Positions 34,176-43,431 of a stretch of DNA of 64,000 nt are shown piece by piece. The stretch comes from JAAELZ01 sp965237995. Its GTDB lineage: Bacteria > Pseudomonadota > Gammaproteobacteria > Arenicellales > Poriferihabitantaceae. The position numbers and the translations under genes are program-made. The notes beneath the pieces were generated by a model that had not been told where the DNA came from, did no database searches, and saw only the letters and a list, made by a program, of their open reading frames with translations. Each line of letters opens with the position of its first letter. The stretch's first letter is position 1. Location: positions 248,001-312,000 of the forward strand of contig CBDEGO010000006.1 in assembly GCA_965237995.1 (NCBI GenBank), given 5' to 3'.

Positions 34176-34979
34176 AAAATAAGTATTCACCGCAGCCGTT
34201 AAGGTATCACGCATATCTGGGTCATCGGTCAGTGGCGTGACTAAGGCCATCTGACAAGCGTCATGAACGTCGATCCCTTTGTTGATTAACTGCGCCGCAT
34301 ACACCAGCAAACGAGTTGACATGCCCTCGTCCAAGCCGTGGCCTTTCAGGTTTCTCGAACGATGTGCAATTTGTACTAATTTGCCTGCGGTTTCAGCGTT
34401 GATGCCACTTTCATAGCTAACAATTTCAGCCTCTACTTCGGCTTCGGGGTAGTCAAAGTCCATGCCGCCAAAACGTTGCTTGGTGGATTGTTTAAGGTCT
34501 TTCATTAACGACTGATAACCGGGGTTGTACGAGATGACGATTTGAAAGTCGTCGTGCGCTTTGACCAGCTCGCCCTTTTTTTCCAAAGGAAGTTCTCGAC
34601 GGTGGTCGGTCAGCGGATGAATAACCACGGTGGTGTCTTGGCGCGCTTCTACTATTTCATCTAAATAGCAAATAGCGCCCATTCTAGCGGCGACAGTGAG
34701 CGGGCCGTCTTGCCACTTAGTGCCGTTAATATCTAGCAAGAAACGGCCGACCAAATCCGAAGCCGTCATGTCTTCATTACACGCTACGGTGACTAATGGC
34801 TTTTGCAATTTCCACGCCATGTATTCAACGAAACGAGATTTTCCGCAACCCGTTGGCCCTTTAAGCATGACCGGCATACGCGCTGCGTAAGCCGCTTCGT
34901 ACATGGCCACTTCTTTACCTACCGCGCGGTAATAAGGCTCTTTGGTTACCAAGTATTGGTCGTGGCTTACGTCATTCAT
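34173..34979 (-). CDS. MoxR-type AAA+ ATPase, CbbQ/NirQ/NorQ family
   Basis: A 268-residue ATPase with Walker A GPTGCGKSRF (about residues 40-49), Walker B GAICYLDEIVEARQD, sensor-1 FQIVISYNPGYQ and a C-terminal CbbQ_C region (STRLLVYAAQLINKGIDVHDACQMA). Relatives act as hexameric chaperones with VWA partners NorD/CbbO to mature or reactivate metalloenzymes. A matching VWA protein is encoded 17 kb away at 14560-16674. The gene is single here, so its partner is inferred by family, not neighbourhood. It is divergent from the hydrolase gene at 35203. Confidence 0.9.
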   Translation of the reverse strand: MNDVSHDQYLVTKEPYYRAVGKEVAMYEAAYAARMPVMLKGPTGCGKSRFVEYMAWKLQKPLVTVACNEDMTASDLVGRFLLDINGTKWQDGPLTVAARMGAICYLDEIVEARQDTTVVIHPLTDHRRELPLEKKGELVKAHDDFQIVISYNPGYQSLMKDLKQSTKQRFGGMDFDYPEAEVEAEIVSYESGINAETAGKLVQIAHRSRNLKGHGLDEGMSTRLLVYAAQLINKGIDVHDACQMALVTPLTDDPDMRDTLTAAVNTYF

Positions 34980-35125
34980 TGTTGAAACAGATTAGATGAT
35001 TGCTGGAAGTACAAGAACAGGATTCTAACGCCAAATAATGGTAATAACGACACTATTAACGCCAGCAGATTACCTTAGCTTACCAAATTGTTGGTTTTAT
35101 GAGGTGCAAGCTAGAGATGGTTAAT

Positions 35126-35141
35126 TGTGACTTATGTCACA
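35126..35141. promoter_or_regulatory. CRP-like binding site upstream of the hydrolase/DUF2235 pair
   Basis: TGTGACTTATGTCACA is an exact TGTGA-N6-TCACA palindrome, centred about 70 bp before the ATG at 35203. It fits CRP/Vfr-type sites. Depending on the unseen transcription start, it could activate the hydrolase operon or act on the leftward ATPase gene. Confidence 0.65.
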
Positions 35142-35202
35142 TACAGTTGCCTGAATAGACCCTACACTTTCGCTTACGGCTAATAAATTAAGGGACAAAC
35201 GC

Positions 35203-36027
35203 ATGACTTCAGTAGTGATTGGTATTCATGGCTTAGCGAATAAACCCGAAGCGCCGGTGCTAGAGGGCTGGTGGCATCAGGCAATGTTGCAAGGTTTAGA
35301 GGTAAATAAGGGAATTCGCCCGGGTTCAATAAACTTTGCTTCAGTCTATTGGGCAGATAAAATGTACAACGAACCAGATAGTAGCCCAGACGCTTATCGA
35401 GATGCTGACCCTCGAACACTCAAGCGCTACGATGCGGGTTGGTTAGAGAGACTAAAAGATCATGTCACGCAAATGGGTGGCGACATTTTAGATGAAATTA
35501 AACCCGCATTAGGCATGACCCGTGTTGCCGATAAAGTGTTGGAAGCAAAGCTACCTGATTTAGCTAAGTACTACAAACTACGGAAAAAGCGCGACGAGCT
35601 GCGAGGGCTTTTACGGACGGAACTGATAGCGAATAAGGACAAACGCATTATGGTGGTGGCGCATTCAATGGGGTCGATTATCGCCTATGATACGCTACGC
35701 TTGCTCGGACGCGAGGACAGTTCTTTCAAGGTCGATCATTTTGTGACTATCGGTTCGCCCTTGGGTTTGCCGCATGTAAAGCTAAAGATTGCTGAAGAAA
35801 ATAACGCGGTTCGTACGCCAAGTTGCGTGCGCAAATGGACCAACTATGCCGATCGTTTCGACCCGGTGGCATTCGACCCTCACTTAAGAGATGACTTCGC
35901 TGCCAACGCTCGTGGCGTTCGAGTTGAAGATGATTTGGTGCTCAACGATTGGGGCGGCATTCATCATAAATCATACGGTTATTTGCGTACTCCAGAATTT
36001 TCCGCGGCACTCGCGGCGTTTATTTAG
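35203..36027 (+). CDS. Alpha/beta-hydrolase, lipase-like
   Basis: The 274-residue cytosolic protein starts VVIGIHGLANKPEAP, a typical strand/oxyanion turn. It has the nucleophile elbow AHSMGS (GxSxG-like, Ser near residue 156), then FVTIGSPLGLP as found in PGAP1/lipase-type hydrolases. A likely acid (Asp in NYADRFDPVAF) and His (GGIHHKSYGYL near the end) complete a triad. There is no signal peptide. It lies 11 bp upstream of a DUF2235 gene, and the two form an operon behind a CRP-like site. The substrate is probably a lipid or ester; this is inference. Confidence 0.78.
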   Translation: MTSVVIGIHGLANKPEAPVLEGWWHQAMLQGLEVNKGIRPGSINFASVYWADKMYNEPDSSPDAYRDADPRTLKRYDAGWLERLKDHVTQMGGDILDEIKPALGMTRVADKVLEAKLPDLAKYYKLRKKRDELRGLLRTELIANKDKRIMVVAHSMGSIIAYDTLRLLGREDSSFKVDHFVTIGSPLGLPHVKLKIAEENNAVRTPSCVRKWTNYADRFDPVAFDPHLRDDFAANARGVRVEDDLVLNDWGGIHHKSYGYLRTPEFSAALAAFI

Positions 36028-36038
36028 AGGAAAGTTAA

Positions 36039-37682
36039 ATGGCGAGGAATATCTGTTTATTTTCAGACGGCACCAATAATCGAGGGGGAAACGGTCGTGA
36101 TACCAACGTATGGCGCTTATATAAAATGATTGCTAAGGACAAGACGCAATTAGCCTTTTACGATGATGGTGTAGGCACACAACGATCCACTTTGATGAAG
36201 TTGCCTGGGTTAGTAGGTGGTTGGGGCCTCAGTAAAAACATAGTCGATTTGTACGTTTATCTGGTCTGTCATTACCAAGAAGGAGACCAAATATACTTGT
36301 TTGGTTTTAGCAGAGGTGCCTTTACGATGCGCTTGCTAGCGAACCTAGTTGATTTTGCAGGCTTGGCGAAGGTTGATAATTGGAAGTCAAAGCCAATGGA
36401 AGTGAAAAGAAAAGCGGAGGAGGTTCTTGACCTCTATAAGAAGACTTTGGGCAAATTGGAAAGGAAATGCAGCTTAAACAAGATAAAAGGCAAAAGGTGC
36501 TGGGACTCCAAGCCGGATGAATTCACATGCGTTAAGATTCGGTGTATCGGTGTTTGGGATACAGTTAATGCCACTGGGGCGCCGGTGAACGAAATACGCC
36601 GCTGGTTTCCCCATTGGGTGCAAGACGAGAGTATTGCACAACTGCCTGAGTGTGTGGAATACGGATTCCATGCGTTGGCGATAGATGAGTCTAGGAAAAC
36701 GTTTGCCCCTACGTTGTGGAACGAAGACGCGCTAAAGAAAGGCCAAAAAGTGGAACAGGTGTGGTTTGCGGGGGTGCATGCGAATATTGGCGGCGGTTAT
36801 CCTAAAGATGGAATGGCTTGGGTTAGCTTACAGTGGATGATAGAGAAAATTAAAGGCTTACCAAAGCCGGCCAATGATATTTCAGTGGCGTCGATCAATT
36901 TTAAAGACATAGCTAAATCAATTGTTAGTGACTCTGCGGATGTACACAGCCGCTTGTATGATTCACGCGCCGGTTTGGCGGCGTTATATCGCTATGAACC
37001 TCGTAACCCAAACCAATTAGTAGAAGAAGTAAGCAAATACGCCTATCCAAAAGTACACCACTCGGTGCTTGATCGAATTGATCAGGCAACAGATTTTTAT
37101 GCCCCTTTGCGTCTGAGTTCGTTTGAAATGGTAAAAGATAAAGTAACGCGGTCAACGTCCCCTGTATACCACGAGGTTGAATCAAAGAATGAGGAAGGTG
37201 ATCGAAGAGAGGTCGTTGAAAGGCTGATAAAATATCGCGTGAACTTGTATTGGACATTTATCAATTTGACGGCGGCCATGCTTTTATTACCGTTGGCTCA
37301 ATTCAAGTTTGCATGGGCACAACAGTCAGCAGAAATATGGATTATTTCAGATGCTATTCGTTTATTAAGTGGTTTATTGCCATGGATATTGTCAGACGGT
37401 TTGGAGTGGTACGCCAAACATCCTTTATGGTTTTTGAGTGGCGTGGGAATGCTTGTTTCAGCGCATAAGGTGTTTAAAAAGGATTTCGAAACATTGCTCA
37501 TTAGTGTATCTTGTGCGAAGTGGTCCAAACTAAACAAGACAACGTTAGATCAAACAATGGGTCGGGATACGTCGATCGAAAGTACAGAGCTAGAGCAGAG
37601 CGTGAATTCAGAGGTCAAGTTTGCAGAACTTGGCGGGCTAAGCAGGCGTATTCTCAAGATTGGGTCTAAGTCAGGTACATAA
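36039..37682 (+). CDS. DUF2235 (Tle1-like phospholipase) domain membrane protein
   Basis: The 547-residue protein begins with the DUF2235 signature RNICLFSDGTNNRGG, then YDDGVGTQ and the nucleophile elbow FGFSRGAFTMRLLA (Ser near 91). Conserved GVWDTVNATGAP, HALAIDESRKTFAPTLW and VWFAGVHANIGGGYP (Asp and His triad residues) follow. Residues about 400-475 contain two or three membrane helices, and a cytosolic tail ends the protein. DUF2235 is the catalytic fold of Tle1 type VI phospholipase effectors, but this one lacks T6SS neighbours. Its base composition is somewhat more AT-rich than its neighbours, hinting at transfer. Confidence 0.82.
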   Translation: MARNICLFSDGTNNRGGNGRDTNVWRLYKMIAKDKTQLAFYDDGVGTQRSTLMKLPGLVGGWGLSKNIVDLYVYLVCHYQEGDQIYLFGFSRGAFTMRLLANLVDFAGLAKVDNWKSKPMEVKRKAEEVLDLYKKTLGKLERKCSLNKIKGKRCWDSKPDEFTCVKIRCIGVWDTVNATGAPVNEIRRWFPHWVQDESIAQLPECVEYGFHALAIDESRKTFAPTLWNEDALKKGQKVEQVWFAGVHANIGGGYPKDGMAWVSLQWMIEKIKGLPKPANDISVASINFKDIAKSIVSDSADVHSRLYDSRAGLAALYRYEPRNPNQLVEEVSKYAYPKVHHSVLDRIDQATDFYAPLRLSSFEMVKDKVTRSTSPVYHEVESKNEEGDRREVVERLIKYRVNLYWTFINLTAAMLLLPLAQFKFAWAQQSAEIWIISDAIRLLSGLLPWILSDGLEWYAKHPLWFLSGVGMLVSAHKVFKKDFETLLISVSCAKWSKLNKTTLDQTMGRDTSIESTELEQSVNSEVKFAELGGLSRRILKIGSKSGT

Positions 37683-37901
37683 GATCGATTATTGGTGCAT
37701 TAGTCTTAGCCCTTCTGAATATGAACCAAAATCAATGGCTTCAATAAGCTAGTGGCTTAGCTTAGTTCACAATACGTTGTTGGCGGGCAATTTGGTCGTG
37801 TCGTTTTTCGGCTAACTATGCGTCCTTCCTATCGTCGTTAAAGTGATTTGTACGGGTGCAAGTGCTTGGATCACAGTCTATAATTCGCGCTCGAAACTTG
37901 A

Positions 37902-39068
37902 ATGACTGCTATGCCCAGCCAATCTAATTTTAAACCACCCCATATCGGCTTTATTGGTGGTGGTCAGCTTGCCCGCATGATGATTATCGCGGCGAAGCGC
38001 TTGGGTGCGAAATGTACGGTGCTAGACCCAGAACACGCTAGTCCAGCAGGGCAATTAGCGGATACACAAATAATTGGTACCTACGCCGATGAACAAGGTT
38101 TAGACGAGCTTGTTAAGCAATGTGACGTCACCACTTACGACCTCGAGAACATTGAAACAGCGCATTTAAGTCGTTTGGTCGAGCAAGGGCATCAGTTACA
38201 TCCGGCGCCCGAATTGCTATGGATAGTGCAAGACAAGTTACGTCAAAAAGACAAATATAAAAAAGCGGAGTTACCCAGCACGGAGTATCTTCGCGTAGAC
38301 GAACCTAACCAAGCGGACTTCGCTAAGTTTGGCTACCCTCTAGTACAAAAAGCACGACGCGGCGGCTATGATGGCCGCGGGGTGGCTGTCATGCGGTCAG
38401 CGGATGATTTTGATAAACACTTGCCGGTGCCGTCGCTAATAGAGCGTTTCGTTCCGGCGAAAATGGAGTTAGCGGTGATGGTGGCGCGACGCCAAGATGG
38501 TGAAAGTATTTGTTACCCCGTTGTTGAGATGCTAGTAGATACCGACCACAATGTACTTGCGCAATTAATCTCGCCCGCCCGCATTTCAGACACCTTAGCA
38601 GCTAAAGCACAAGCGGTCTCAACGGCAGCAGTCGATGCGTTAGACGGTGTTGGTATTTTTGGGGTGGAGCTATTTTTAACTGAACAAGACGACATTCTCA
38701 TTAACGAAATTGCGCCGCGCACGCATAATTCAGGCCACCATACTATTGAGGCGTGCTACACCGATCAGTTCGAACAACATATCCGCGCCATAACGGGCTT
38801 GCCCTTAGCTGGCGCTGAGCAACCGCAGGCTGCGGTCATGCTAAACTTACTAGGTGAGCCTGGTTATAGCGGTACGCCGATTTGCACTGGCCTAGATCAA
38901 GCCTTGGCTTTATCAGGCGTTTCGTTGCACTTGTATGGCAAAGCAAGCACACGGGCTTATCGTAAGATGGGCCATATCACGATTGTGGATGACCACTTGG
39001 AAGCAGCGCTTGAGAAGGCGCAAAAAGTGAAGTCTTGGGTAAAAATAATTGGAGAGACTAAAGAATGA
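37902..39068 (+). CDS. purK: 5-(carboxyamino)imidazole ribonucleotide synthase
   Basis: The 388-residue ATP-grasp enzyme has IGFIGGGQLARMMIIAAKRLG, CDVTTYDLENIET, PLVQKARRGGYDGRGVAVM and NEIAPRTHNSGHHTIEAC, the PurK signatures. It carboxylates AIR with bicarbonate and ATP in purine synthesis. It precedes purE by 9 bp, so the order is purK-purE rather than the common purE-purK. The ATG at 37911 is an alternative start. Confidence 0.95.
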   Translation: MTAMPSQSNFKPPHIGFIGGGQLARMMIIAAKRLGAKCTVLDPEHASPAGQLADTQIIGTYADEQGLDELVKQCDVTTYDLENIETAHLSRLVEQGHQLHPAPELLWIVQDKLRQKDKYKKAELPSTEYLRVDEPNQADFAKFGYPLVQKARRGGYDGRGVAVMRSADDFDKHLPVPSLIERFVPAKMELAVMVARRQDGESICYPVVEMLVDTDHNVLAQLISPARISDTLAAKAQAVSTAAVDALDGVGIFGVELFLTEQDDILINEIAPRTHNSGHHTIEACYTDQFEQHIRAITGLPLAGAEQPQAAVMLNLLGEPGYSGTPICTGLDQALALSGVSLHLYGKASTRAYRKMGHITIVDDHLEAALEKAQKVKSWVKIIGETKE

Positions 39069-39077
39069 GTGAAGTAA

Positions 39078-39575
39078 ATGACTAGCCCGCAAGTTGGTAT
39101 CATTATGGGCAGTGATTCTGACCTGCCCGTTATGCAAGCTGCTGCTGATTTGCTTTCTCAAATGGACATCCGTTTTGAGATGACAATCGTTTCTGCACAC
39201 AGAACCCCGCAACGTCTTTATGATTACGCGAATTCTGCGCAATCTCGCGGCATCAAAGTCATTATTGCAGGTGCGGGCGGTGCGGCGCACTTGCCGGGCA
39301 TGGTGGCATCGATGTCTGTGTTACCGGTGATCGGTGTCCCGGTTAAATCCAGTAGCTTAAATGGTGAAGATTCGCTGTTGTCTATTGTGCAGATGCCGCC
39401 AGGTGTTCCAGTTGCTACGGTCGCGATTAACGGCAGTTTAAATGCCGGTCTTTTAGCTGCGCAGATGTTAGGTTTGGCGGATGCGGATGTGCTTAACAAA
39501 GTGGCGCAATATAAAAAAGACATGGAGCAAACGGTGTTGGACAAAGCCCAGAAAATGCAATTAGACCAAGATTAG
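39078..39575 (+). CDS. purE: N5-carboxyaminoimidazole ribonucleotide mutase
   Basis: This 165-residue class-I PurE has VGIIMGSDSDLPVMQAA, the catalytic His in VSAHRTPQRL, IAGAGGAAHLPGMVAS and GVPV..NGEDSLLSIVQMPPGVPVATVAI. It moves the carboxyl group to make CAIR, the step after PurK. The short gap indicates co-translation. Confidence 0.96.
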   Translation: MTSPQVGIIMGSDSDLPVMQAAADLLSQMDIRFEMTIVSAHRTPQRLYDYANSAQSRGIKVIIAGAGGAAHLPGMVASMSVLPVIGVPVKSSSLNGEDSLLSIVQMPPGVPVATVAINGSLNAGLLAAQMLGLADADVLNKVAQYKKDMEQTVLDKAQKMQLDQD

Positions 39576-39675
39576 TTATTGGTTGAGATGTCAGATGACC
39601 AAAAGGCTTTGGGCATTGCTCTGCTTAAAGCATAACAACGTTGCTAACGGAAATGCCGCATCCTTATTAGGGAAG

Positions 39676-40311
39676 CTAAGTCAGTTTTTGATAAACACAA
39701 AACCACCCGTCCGCTGGCTTGTTATCAAATAAGTGATCAAGTTCAAGATGCAAGCAGTGCAATTGACCTGCTTGTTCAAAGCCAGCAATTGCAGTACTAA
39801 ACCCTGCCGTTTGCCACAGCTCTTGGTGCACAGTAAAAGCCAGTATACCAGCTGGCTTAACAATACGAATTAGCTCGTCTAGCGGTTTTGGGCCGACGTG
39901 GCCATGGGTGAAAGTGCCCGAAGAAATAACGGCATCAAAATGTGCGCTTGGATAGCTTAAAGCCTGATTTAAGTCAGCCACCTTCAAGTCTTGGTAAATG
40001 CCGCGGCTTTGCGCAACAGCAATCATATCTGGCGATAAATCGATACCATGTAAGTGCGTGTAACCCGACTCATATAAAGACTTCACGGTCAATCCCGTAC
40101 CGCAACCGACGTCTAATATATAGGCTTCCTTGTCAGGCAAGTGCTGCAACACTAAAGCACTCAGGATGCGCGGAGAGCTGTATTGCAGCCCTGCCATCTG
40201 CTCGTCGTAATCTGCAGCCCATTTGGTATAAAAGGCCTGCTGGTTGGTCTGGTCTTGAGTTGTGTAGGCTTCATGCAAAAACGCTTCTGCACGAGTTTGT
40301 TTTATATCCAA
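39676..40311 (-). CDS. Class I SAM-dependent methyltransferase
   Basis: A 211-residue protein with the SAM-binding motif LDVGCGTGLTVKSL (about 71-84), motif II GIDLSPDMIAVAQ and motif IV FDAVISSGTFTHGHVG. It belongs to the broad Methyltransf_11/25 group; the acceptor is not predictable. It stands alone on the minus strand, convergent with purE, and its neighbours give no clue. Confidence 0.85.
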   Translation of the reverse strand: MDIKQTRAEAFLHEAYTTQDQTNQQAFYTKWAADYDEQMAGLQYSSPRILSALVLQHLPDKEAYILDVGCGTGLTVKSLYESGYTHLHGIDLSPDMIAVAQSRGIYQDLKVADLNQALSYPSAHFDAVISSGTFTHGHVGPKPLDELIRIVKPAGILAFTVHQELWQTAGFSTAIAGFEQAGQLHCLHLELDHLFDNKPADGWFCVYQKLT

Positions 40312-40396
40312 AATAGGCTCTAAATTATTAAAAATGCTTAAGGCAGTTCACTAAACTAAAGAACAACCTTGTCAACTTCCATAATCAATTAGTCTA

Positions 40397-41206
40397 TCAT
40401 AACTGTTGTGGCTGACTGGTTCGCCTAATCAGTAGTGCTACCAGCAGTAAATACGCGCTGGCGAGTATCAAAGAAAGCACAGTACCAACGGGTACTCCAA
40501 CTTTTGGATATAAAGTGCTACAACCCATGCCGTATAACACTAAACACCCCACGCCGAGCGGAAAGCCTTTGATAATGGCCCACGTGTGTTCGGCTGAATA
40601 GCTGGCGTGTACAACCAATAAAACCGGAAAAAGGGTGATCGGGAAGCTAGCAAAAAGCCCAGACCAGTAAGGCCCGAGAGAGCGAGACAGCTCAGTAACA
40701 AGCAGGACAACCGCTATCGCTGATAATGCTCGAATTGATATCACGGTAAAAGACATCGCGCATTGAGATCGTACTTTGATATTGAGAATTTGACGAAACA
40801 AGTAAAAGGCGCAAGTCGTACTGATAAGTGTTAAACAGATTGCAGTAAACGGGCTACGAGGAAGAGTCGATAACAAGGTGGCTACGGCTAAGAAACTGCC
40901 ACACGCGGCGGCGGCTGTTAGCGCAATGCTAAAATGTTTTGATTTGAAGTTTATATGAGAAGAGACAAACCAATAAGTGATTAGAAATGCCACGTTGGCA
41001 CTCAGCCCCATGACCATGGCTAAGGCGGTATCGCTGCCAAACTGCGGGCCTTGTTCTATACCAACAAAAAACGTAACCAATAAAGCGCCCAATGGAAACC
41101 CAGACAGCACCCCAGCCGCACGTGGGCTAATGCGCTCGGTGACCCATGCTAGGCTCAATACGATAAATGCCGCAGAGCAAATTTTGAGTAGGAGAAGGCT
41201 TGGCAT
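40397..41206 (-). CDS. Polytopic membrane protein of unknown function
   Basis: A 269-residue protein with about eight or nine membrane helices. The start, SPRAAGVLSGFPLGALLVTFFVGIEQG, and the second-half repeat, GPYWSGLFASFPITLFPVLLVVHAS, share a G-x2-SG/A-FP pattern. That suggests an internal duplication as in many small permeases. I do not recognise a named family. It lies between the methyltransferase and the YigZ gene on the same strand, 26 bp after the latter. Confidence 0.65.
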   Translation of the reverse strand: MPSLLLLKICSAAFIVLSLAWVTERISPRAAGVLSGFPLGALLVTFFVGIEQGPQFGSDTALAMVMGLSANVAFLITYWFVSSHINFKSKHFSIALTAAAACGSFLAVATLLSTLPRSPFTAICLTLISTTCAFYLFRQILNIKVRSQCAMSFTVISIRALSAIAVVLLVTELSRSLGPYWSGLFASFPITLFPVLLVVHASYSAEHTWAIIKGFPLGVGCLVLYGMGCSTLYPKVGVPVGTVLSLILASAYLLLVALLIRRTSQPQQL

Positions 41207-41232
41207 AGTGGTGGTTACAGATTAAAAGGCGC

Positions 41233-41829
41233 TTAGGATTGCAACAACACCCACCCTTTATGCAGCGTTGCATCAGTAAGGGTTTTAATGTGATGCACTG
41301 GAAGCTTTATAGTGCAATGTACTTGTTCTCGATATTCCACATCAATAATATGTCCATCGTGTTGGCTAAGCCAGTATCGCAAGTCTTGTTCTTGGGCAAA
41401 CTCAACAACGAGTAACTGTTGCTTTGTTGGGATAAAGGCTTGAGTCGGTAAGTGTTCCATGACCGCTTGTGCTGCCCCAGAGTAGGCCCTTACTAAGCCA
41501 CCCGCACCAAGTCGGGTTCCACCGAAATAACGCGTAACGACAACAATGACATTCCCAACTTCTTTATGCTGCAAAACGTTGAGAATTGGTTTACCGGCAG
41601 TACCAGAGGGTTCGCCATCATCTGACATTGCCATGCTTAAGGGTGCGGCACTTGGGCCGAACAAATAGGCCCAACAATGATGCGATGCATCAGGGTAAGT
41701 TGCGCGCTGTATATCGATAAAATGCATAGCACTCGCTCTATCTGCCGCATAGTTGCCGTTGGCGATAAAGCGACTTTTTTTAATTACAAGCTCCTCACTA
41801 TGAACGCCTGCCGGGACTAAATACATCAC
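41233..41829 (-). CDS. YigZ/IMPACT family protein
   Basis: A 198-residue protein with the UPF0029 (Impact_N) core: KKSRFIANGNYAADRASAMHFI, DASHHCWAYLFG, SDDGEPSGTAGKPILNVLQHKEVGNVIVVVTRYFGGTRLGAGGLVRAYSGAA. A C-terminal DUF1949-like region follows. The family is widespread; bacterial YigZ is thought to be linked to translation or stress, but the role is not settled. Confidence 0.9.
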   Translation of the reverse strand: MMYLVPAGVHSEELVIKKSRFIANGNYAADRASAMHFIDIQRATYPDASHHCWAYLFGPSAAPLSMAMSDDGEPSGTAGKPILNVLQHKEVGNVIVVVTRYFGGTRLGAGGLVRAYSGAAQAVMEHLPTQAFIPTKQQLLVVEFAQEQDLRYWLSQHDGHIIDVEYREQVHCTIKLPVHHIKTLTDATLHKGWVLLQS

Positions 41830-41983
41830 GAAGCGTCCTGTGGGTAAACGCGGGTACAGAAAATAAACATACGCTAGTGTTATCTATCTATTTTGGGAAA
41901 CTTTAATATTGAAGTACGTATTACGGACCGACTTTTATAAAAACGCTTCTGCTAAAATCTAGTTTTAAACTTTTACTGATCTA

Positions 41984-42544
41984 ATGATGAAATTATACGG
42001 CAGTTTAACCTCACCATTCGTACGGCATTGCCGAATCGCATTGCTGCAAAATAAATTGGATTTTGAGTTTGTCCAAGTTGATTTCGCCCAGAGCGCGGAT
42101 CAGTCACCAACCAGCAAAGTTCCGTTTATGCAAGACGGAGATGTGACGCTAACCGATTCTAGCTCTATCTTAAAATATATTCGTGAAAAGGCGGGGCAAA
42201 CTTTCTTAAGTGATGTGCAAGATTACGAAACCTTCGCAATGAGTAACACCTTATTAGATGCGGGCATCAATGTATTCTTGCTTGGTATGGAGAATTTCGG
42301 GCCGGATCAAATAAACTATATCGCCAGACATAACGCGCGTATAGACAGTGGCTTAAGCACCTTAAATGAACGTATCGATCCAAGCGCGGGCATTTCTACA
42401 GACGGCGCTTTGCGCTGCGCTTGTTTTGTTGCATGGGGGTTGTTCCGTGACCGTTTTAGTATTGATGGGCTAGACAACCTGCAAGCCTTAATGGATGCAG
42501 CCAATGCAGATAAACACTTTATTGAGACACACCCACCGCAGTAG
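41984..42544 (+). CDS. Glutathione S-transferase family protein
   Basis: A 186-residue protein with a thioredoxin-like N domain: MKLYGSLTSPFVRHCRIALLQNKLDFEFVQVD, the cis-Pro in KVPFMQDGDVTLTDSSSILKYI (the DSxxI glutathione-binding site), then a helical C domain. It is shorter than typical GSTs of 200-230 residues. Ser in SPFVR may be the catalytic residue. The substrate is unknown. Confidence 0.82.
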   Translation: MMKLYGSLTSPFVRHCRIALLQNKLDFEFVQVDFAQSADQSPTSKVPFMQDGDVTLTDSSSILKYIREKAGQTFLSDVQDYETFAMSNTLLDAGINVFLLGMENFGPDQINYIARHNARIDSGLSTLNERIDPSAGISTDGALRCACFVAWGLFRDRFSIDGLDNLQALMDAANADKHFIETHPPQ

Positions 42545-42717
42545 CAAACTCGATATAAATGGTTAATGGGCTAAGGGTAGCCATAGTTAAACGATACCTC
42601 TGGGCCTATTATCTGATTTAAAGCTAAATTCGCTGTTCTGCGAGATAGCCATCATTTAATTGCTGCGTATACGCGTCAAAAAGAGGTTGTCACCCTGAAG
42701 CGACGCAAGTAAAATAT

Positions 42718-42736
42718 AATGTTATAACATAACATT
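42718..42736. promoter_or_regulatory. Zur box (zinc uptake regulator operator)
   Basis: AATGTTATAACATAACATT at 42718-42736 matches the gammaproteobacterial Zur palindrome (AATGTTATA-N-TATAACATT) at all but one symmetric position. It lies 11 bp before the zrgA start, where bound Zur would block transcription when zinc is plentiful. Confidence 0.88.
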
Positions 42737-42747
42737 TGGTTAATTCA

Positions 42748-43377
42748 ATGAGTTTAAATTTTAAGTTCTTAGTTCCGCTTTCATTGTTATTTATGGCTCC
42801 CGCTATTAGCGAAACAACTCGGCAGCTGGACGCACATAATCATGGCGAAGCTCGTCTCAATATGGTGATCGATAATAATCAAATTGGAATAACGCTTCAC
42901 TCTCCGTCAGTCAACCTAATTGGGTTTGAACACGAACCAAAAACCAAAGAACAACACGACCAAGCTGACCGCGTTAAGGCCCTATTGGAAAACTATACCA
43001 ACCTTTTTGCTTTAGCTGATAAGGCGCAATGTAAATCTATCGAACACGCGGTACATTGGACATTTGACGAAGATACAGATCATGTCGAAACTGAGCATGA
43101 GGAGCATGAGGAGCATGAGGAGCATGAGGAGCATGAGGAGCATGAGGAGCATGAGGAGCATGAGGAGCATGAGGAGCATGAAAGCATTAGTCATTCGGAA
43201 TTCGAGGTAGAGTTTCTACTTAGCTGCGAAAAAATAGAGGCGCTACATTCAATTGAAGTGCAATTATTTTCACTTTTTCCGGCTCTAAAAAAACTCCATG
43301 TTGAGGCCTCGTTCACAAACTCAAATTTTGTTGATACCTTATCGCTTGATAACTCGATTATAAAAATTCCTAAATGA
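42748..43377 (+). CDS. zrgA: ZrgA-like (DUF2796) zinc-binding protein
   Basis: The ATG at 42748 gives a 209-residue protein with a signal peptide (KFLVPLSLLFMAPAIS). DUF2796 features are RQLDAHNHGEARLNMVIDNN and HSPSVNLIGFEHEP. A central run of ten EHE units (His/Glu-rich, residues about 116-145) should bind zinc, and the end EALHSIEVQLFSLFPALKKLHVEA is typical. ZrgA is part of the Vibrio ZrgABCDE zinc uptake system. The Zur box and the ABC genes downstream agree with that role. Confidence 0.88.
   Translation: MSLNFKFLVPLSLLFMAPAISETTRQLDAHNHGEARLNMVIDNNQIGITLHSPSVNLIGFEHEPKTKEQHDQADRVKALLENYTNLFALADKAQCKSIEHAVHWTFDEDTDHVETEHEEHEEHEEHEEHEEHEEHEEHEEHEEHESISHSEFEVEFLLSCEKIEALHSIEVQLFSLFPALKKLHVEASFTNSNFVDTLSLDNSIIKIPK
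43093..43182 (+). repeat. 9-bp tandem repeat (GAGCATGAG) in zrgA
   Basis: Nine perfect copies of GAGCATGAG are followed by one copy with a final G-to-A change. Each unit encodes Glu-His-Glu. The array is in frame, so slippage by one unit changes the number of metal-binding histidines without breaking the gene. Confidence 0.95.
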
Positions 43378-43431
43378 CGCGGGTTGGGGCCTAAGGCTGG
43401 TCGAATACCATTAAATGACCCAATATTGACG

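Noticed and set aside
43012..43194. Minus-strand open frame of repeated Met-Leu-Leu
   Set aside because: It is the antisense reading of the zrgA 9-bp repeat, with no ribosome-binding site and a low-complexity product.
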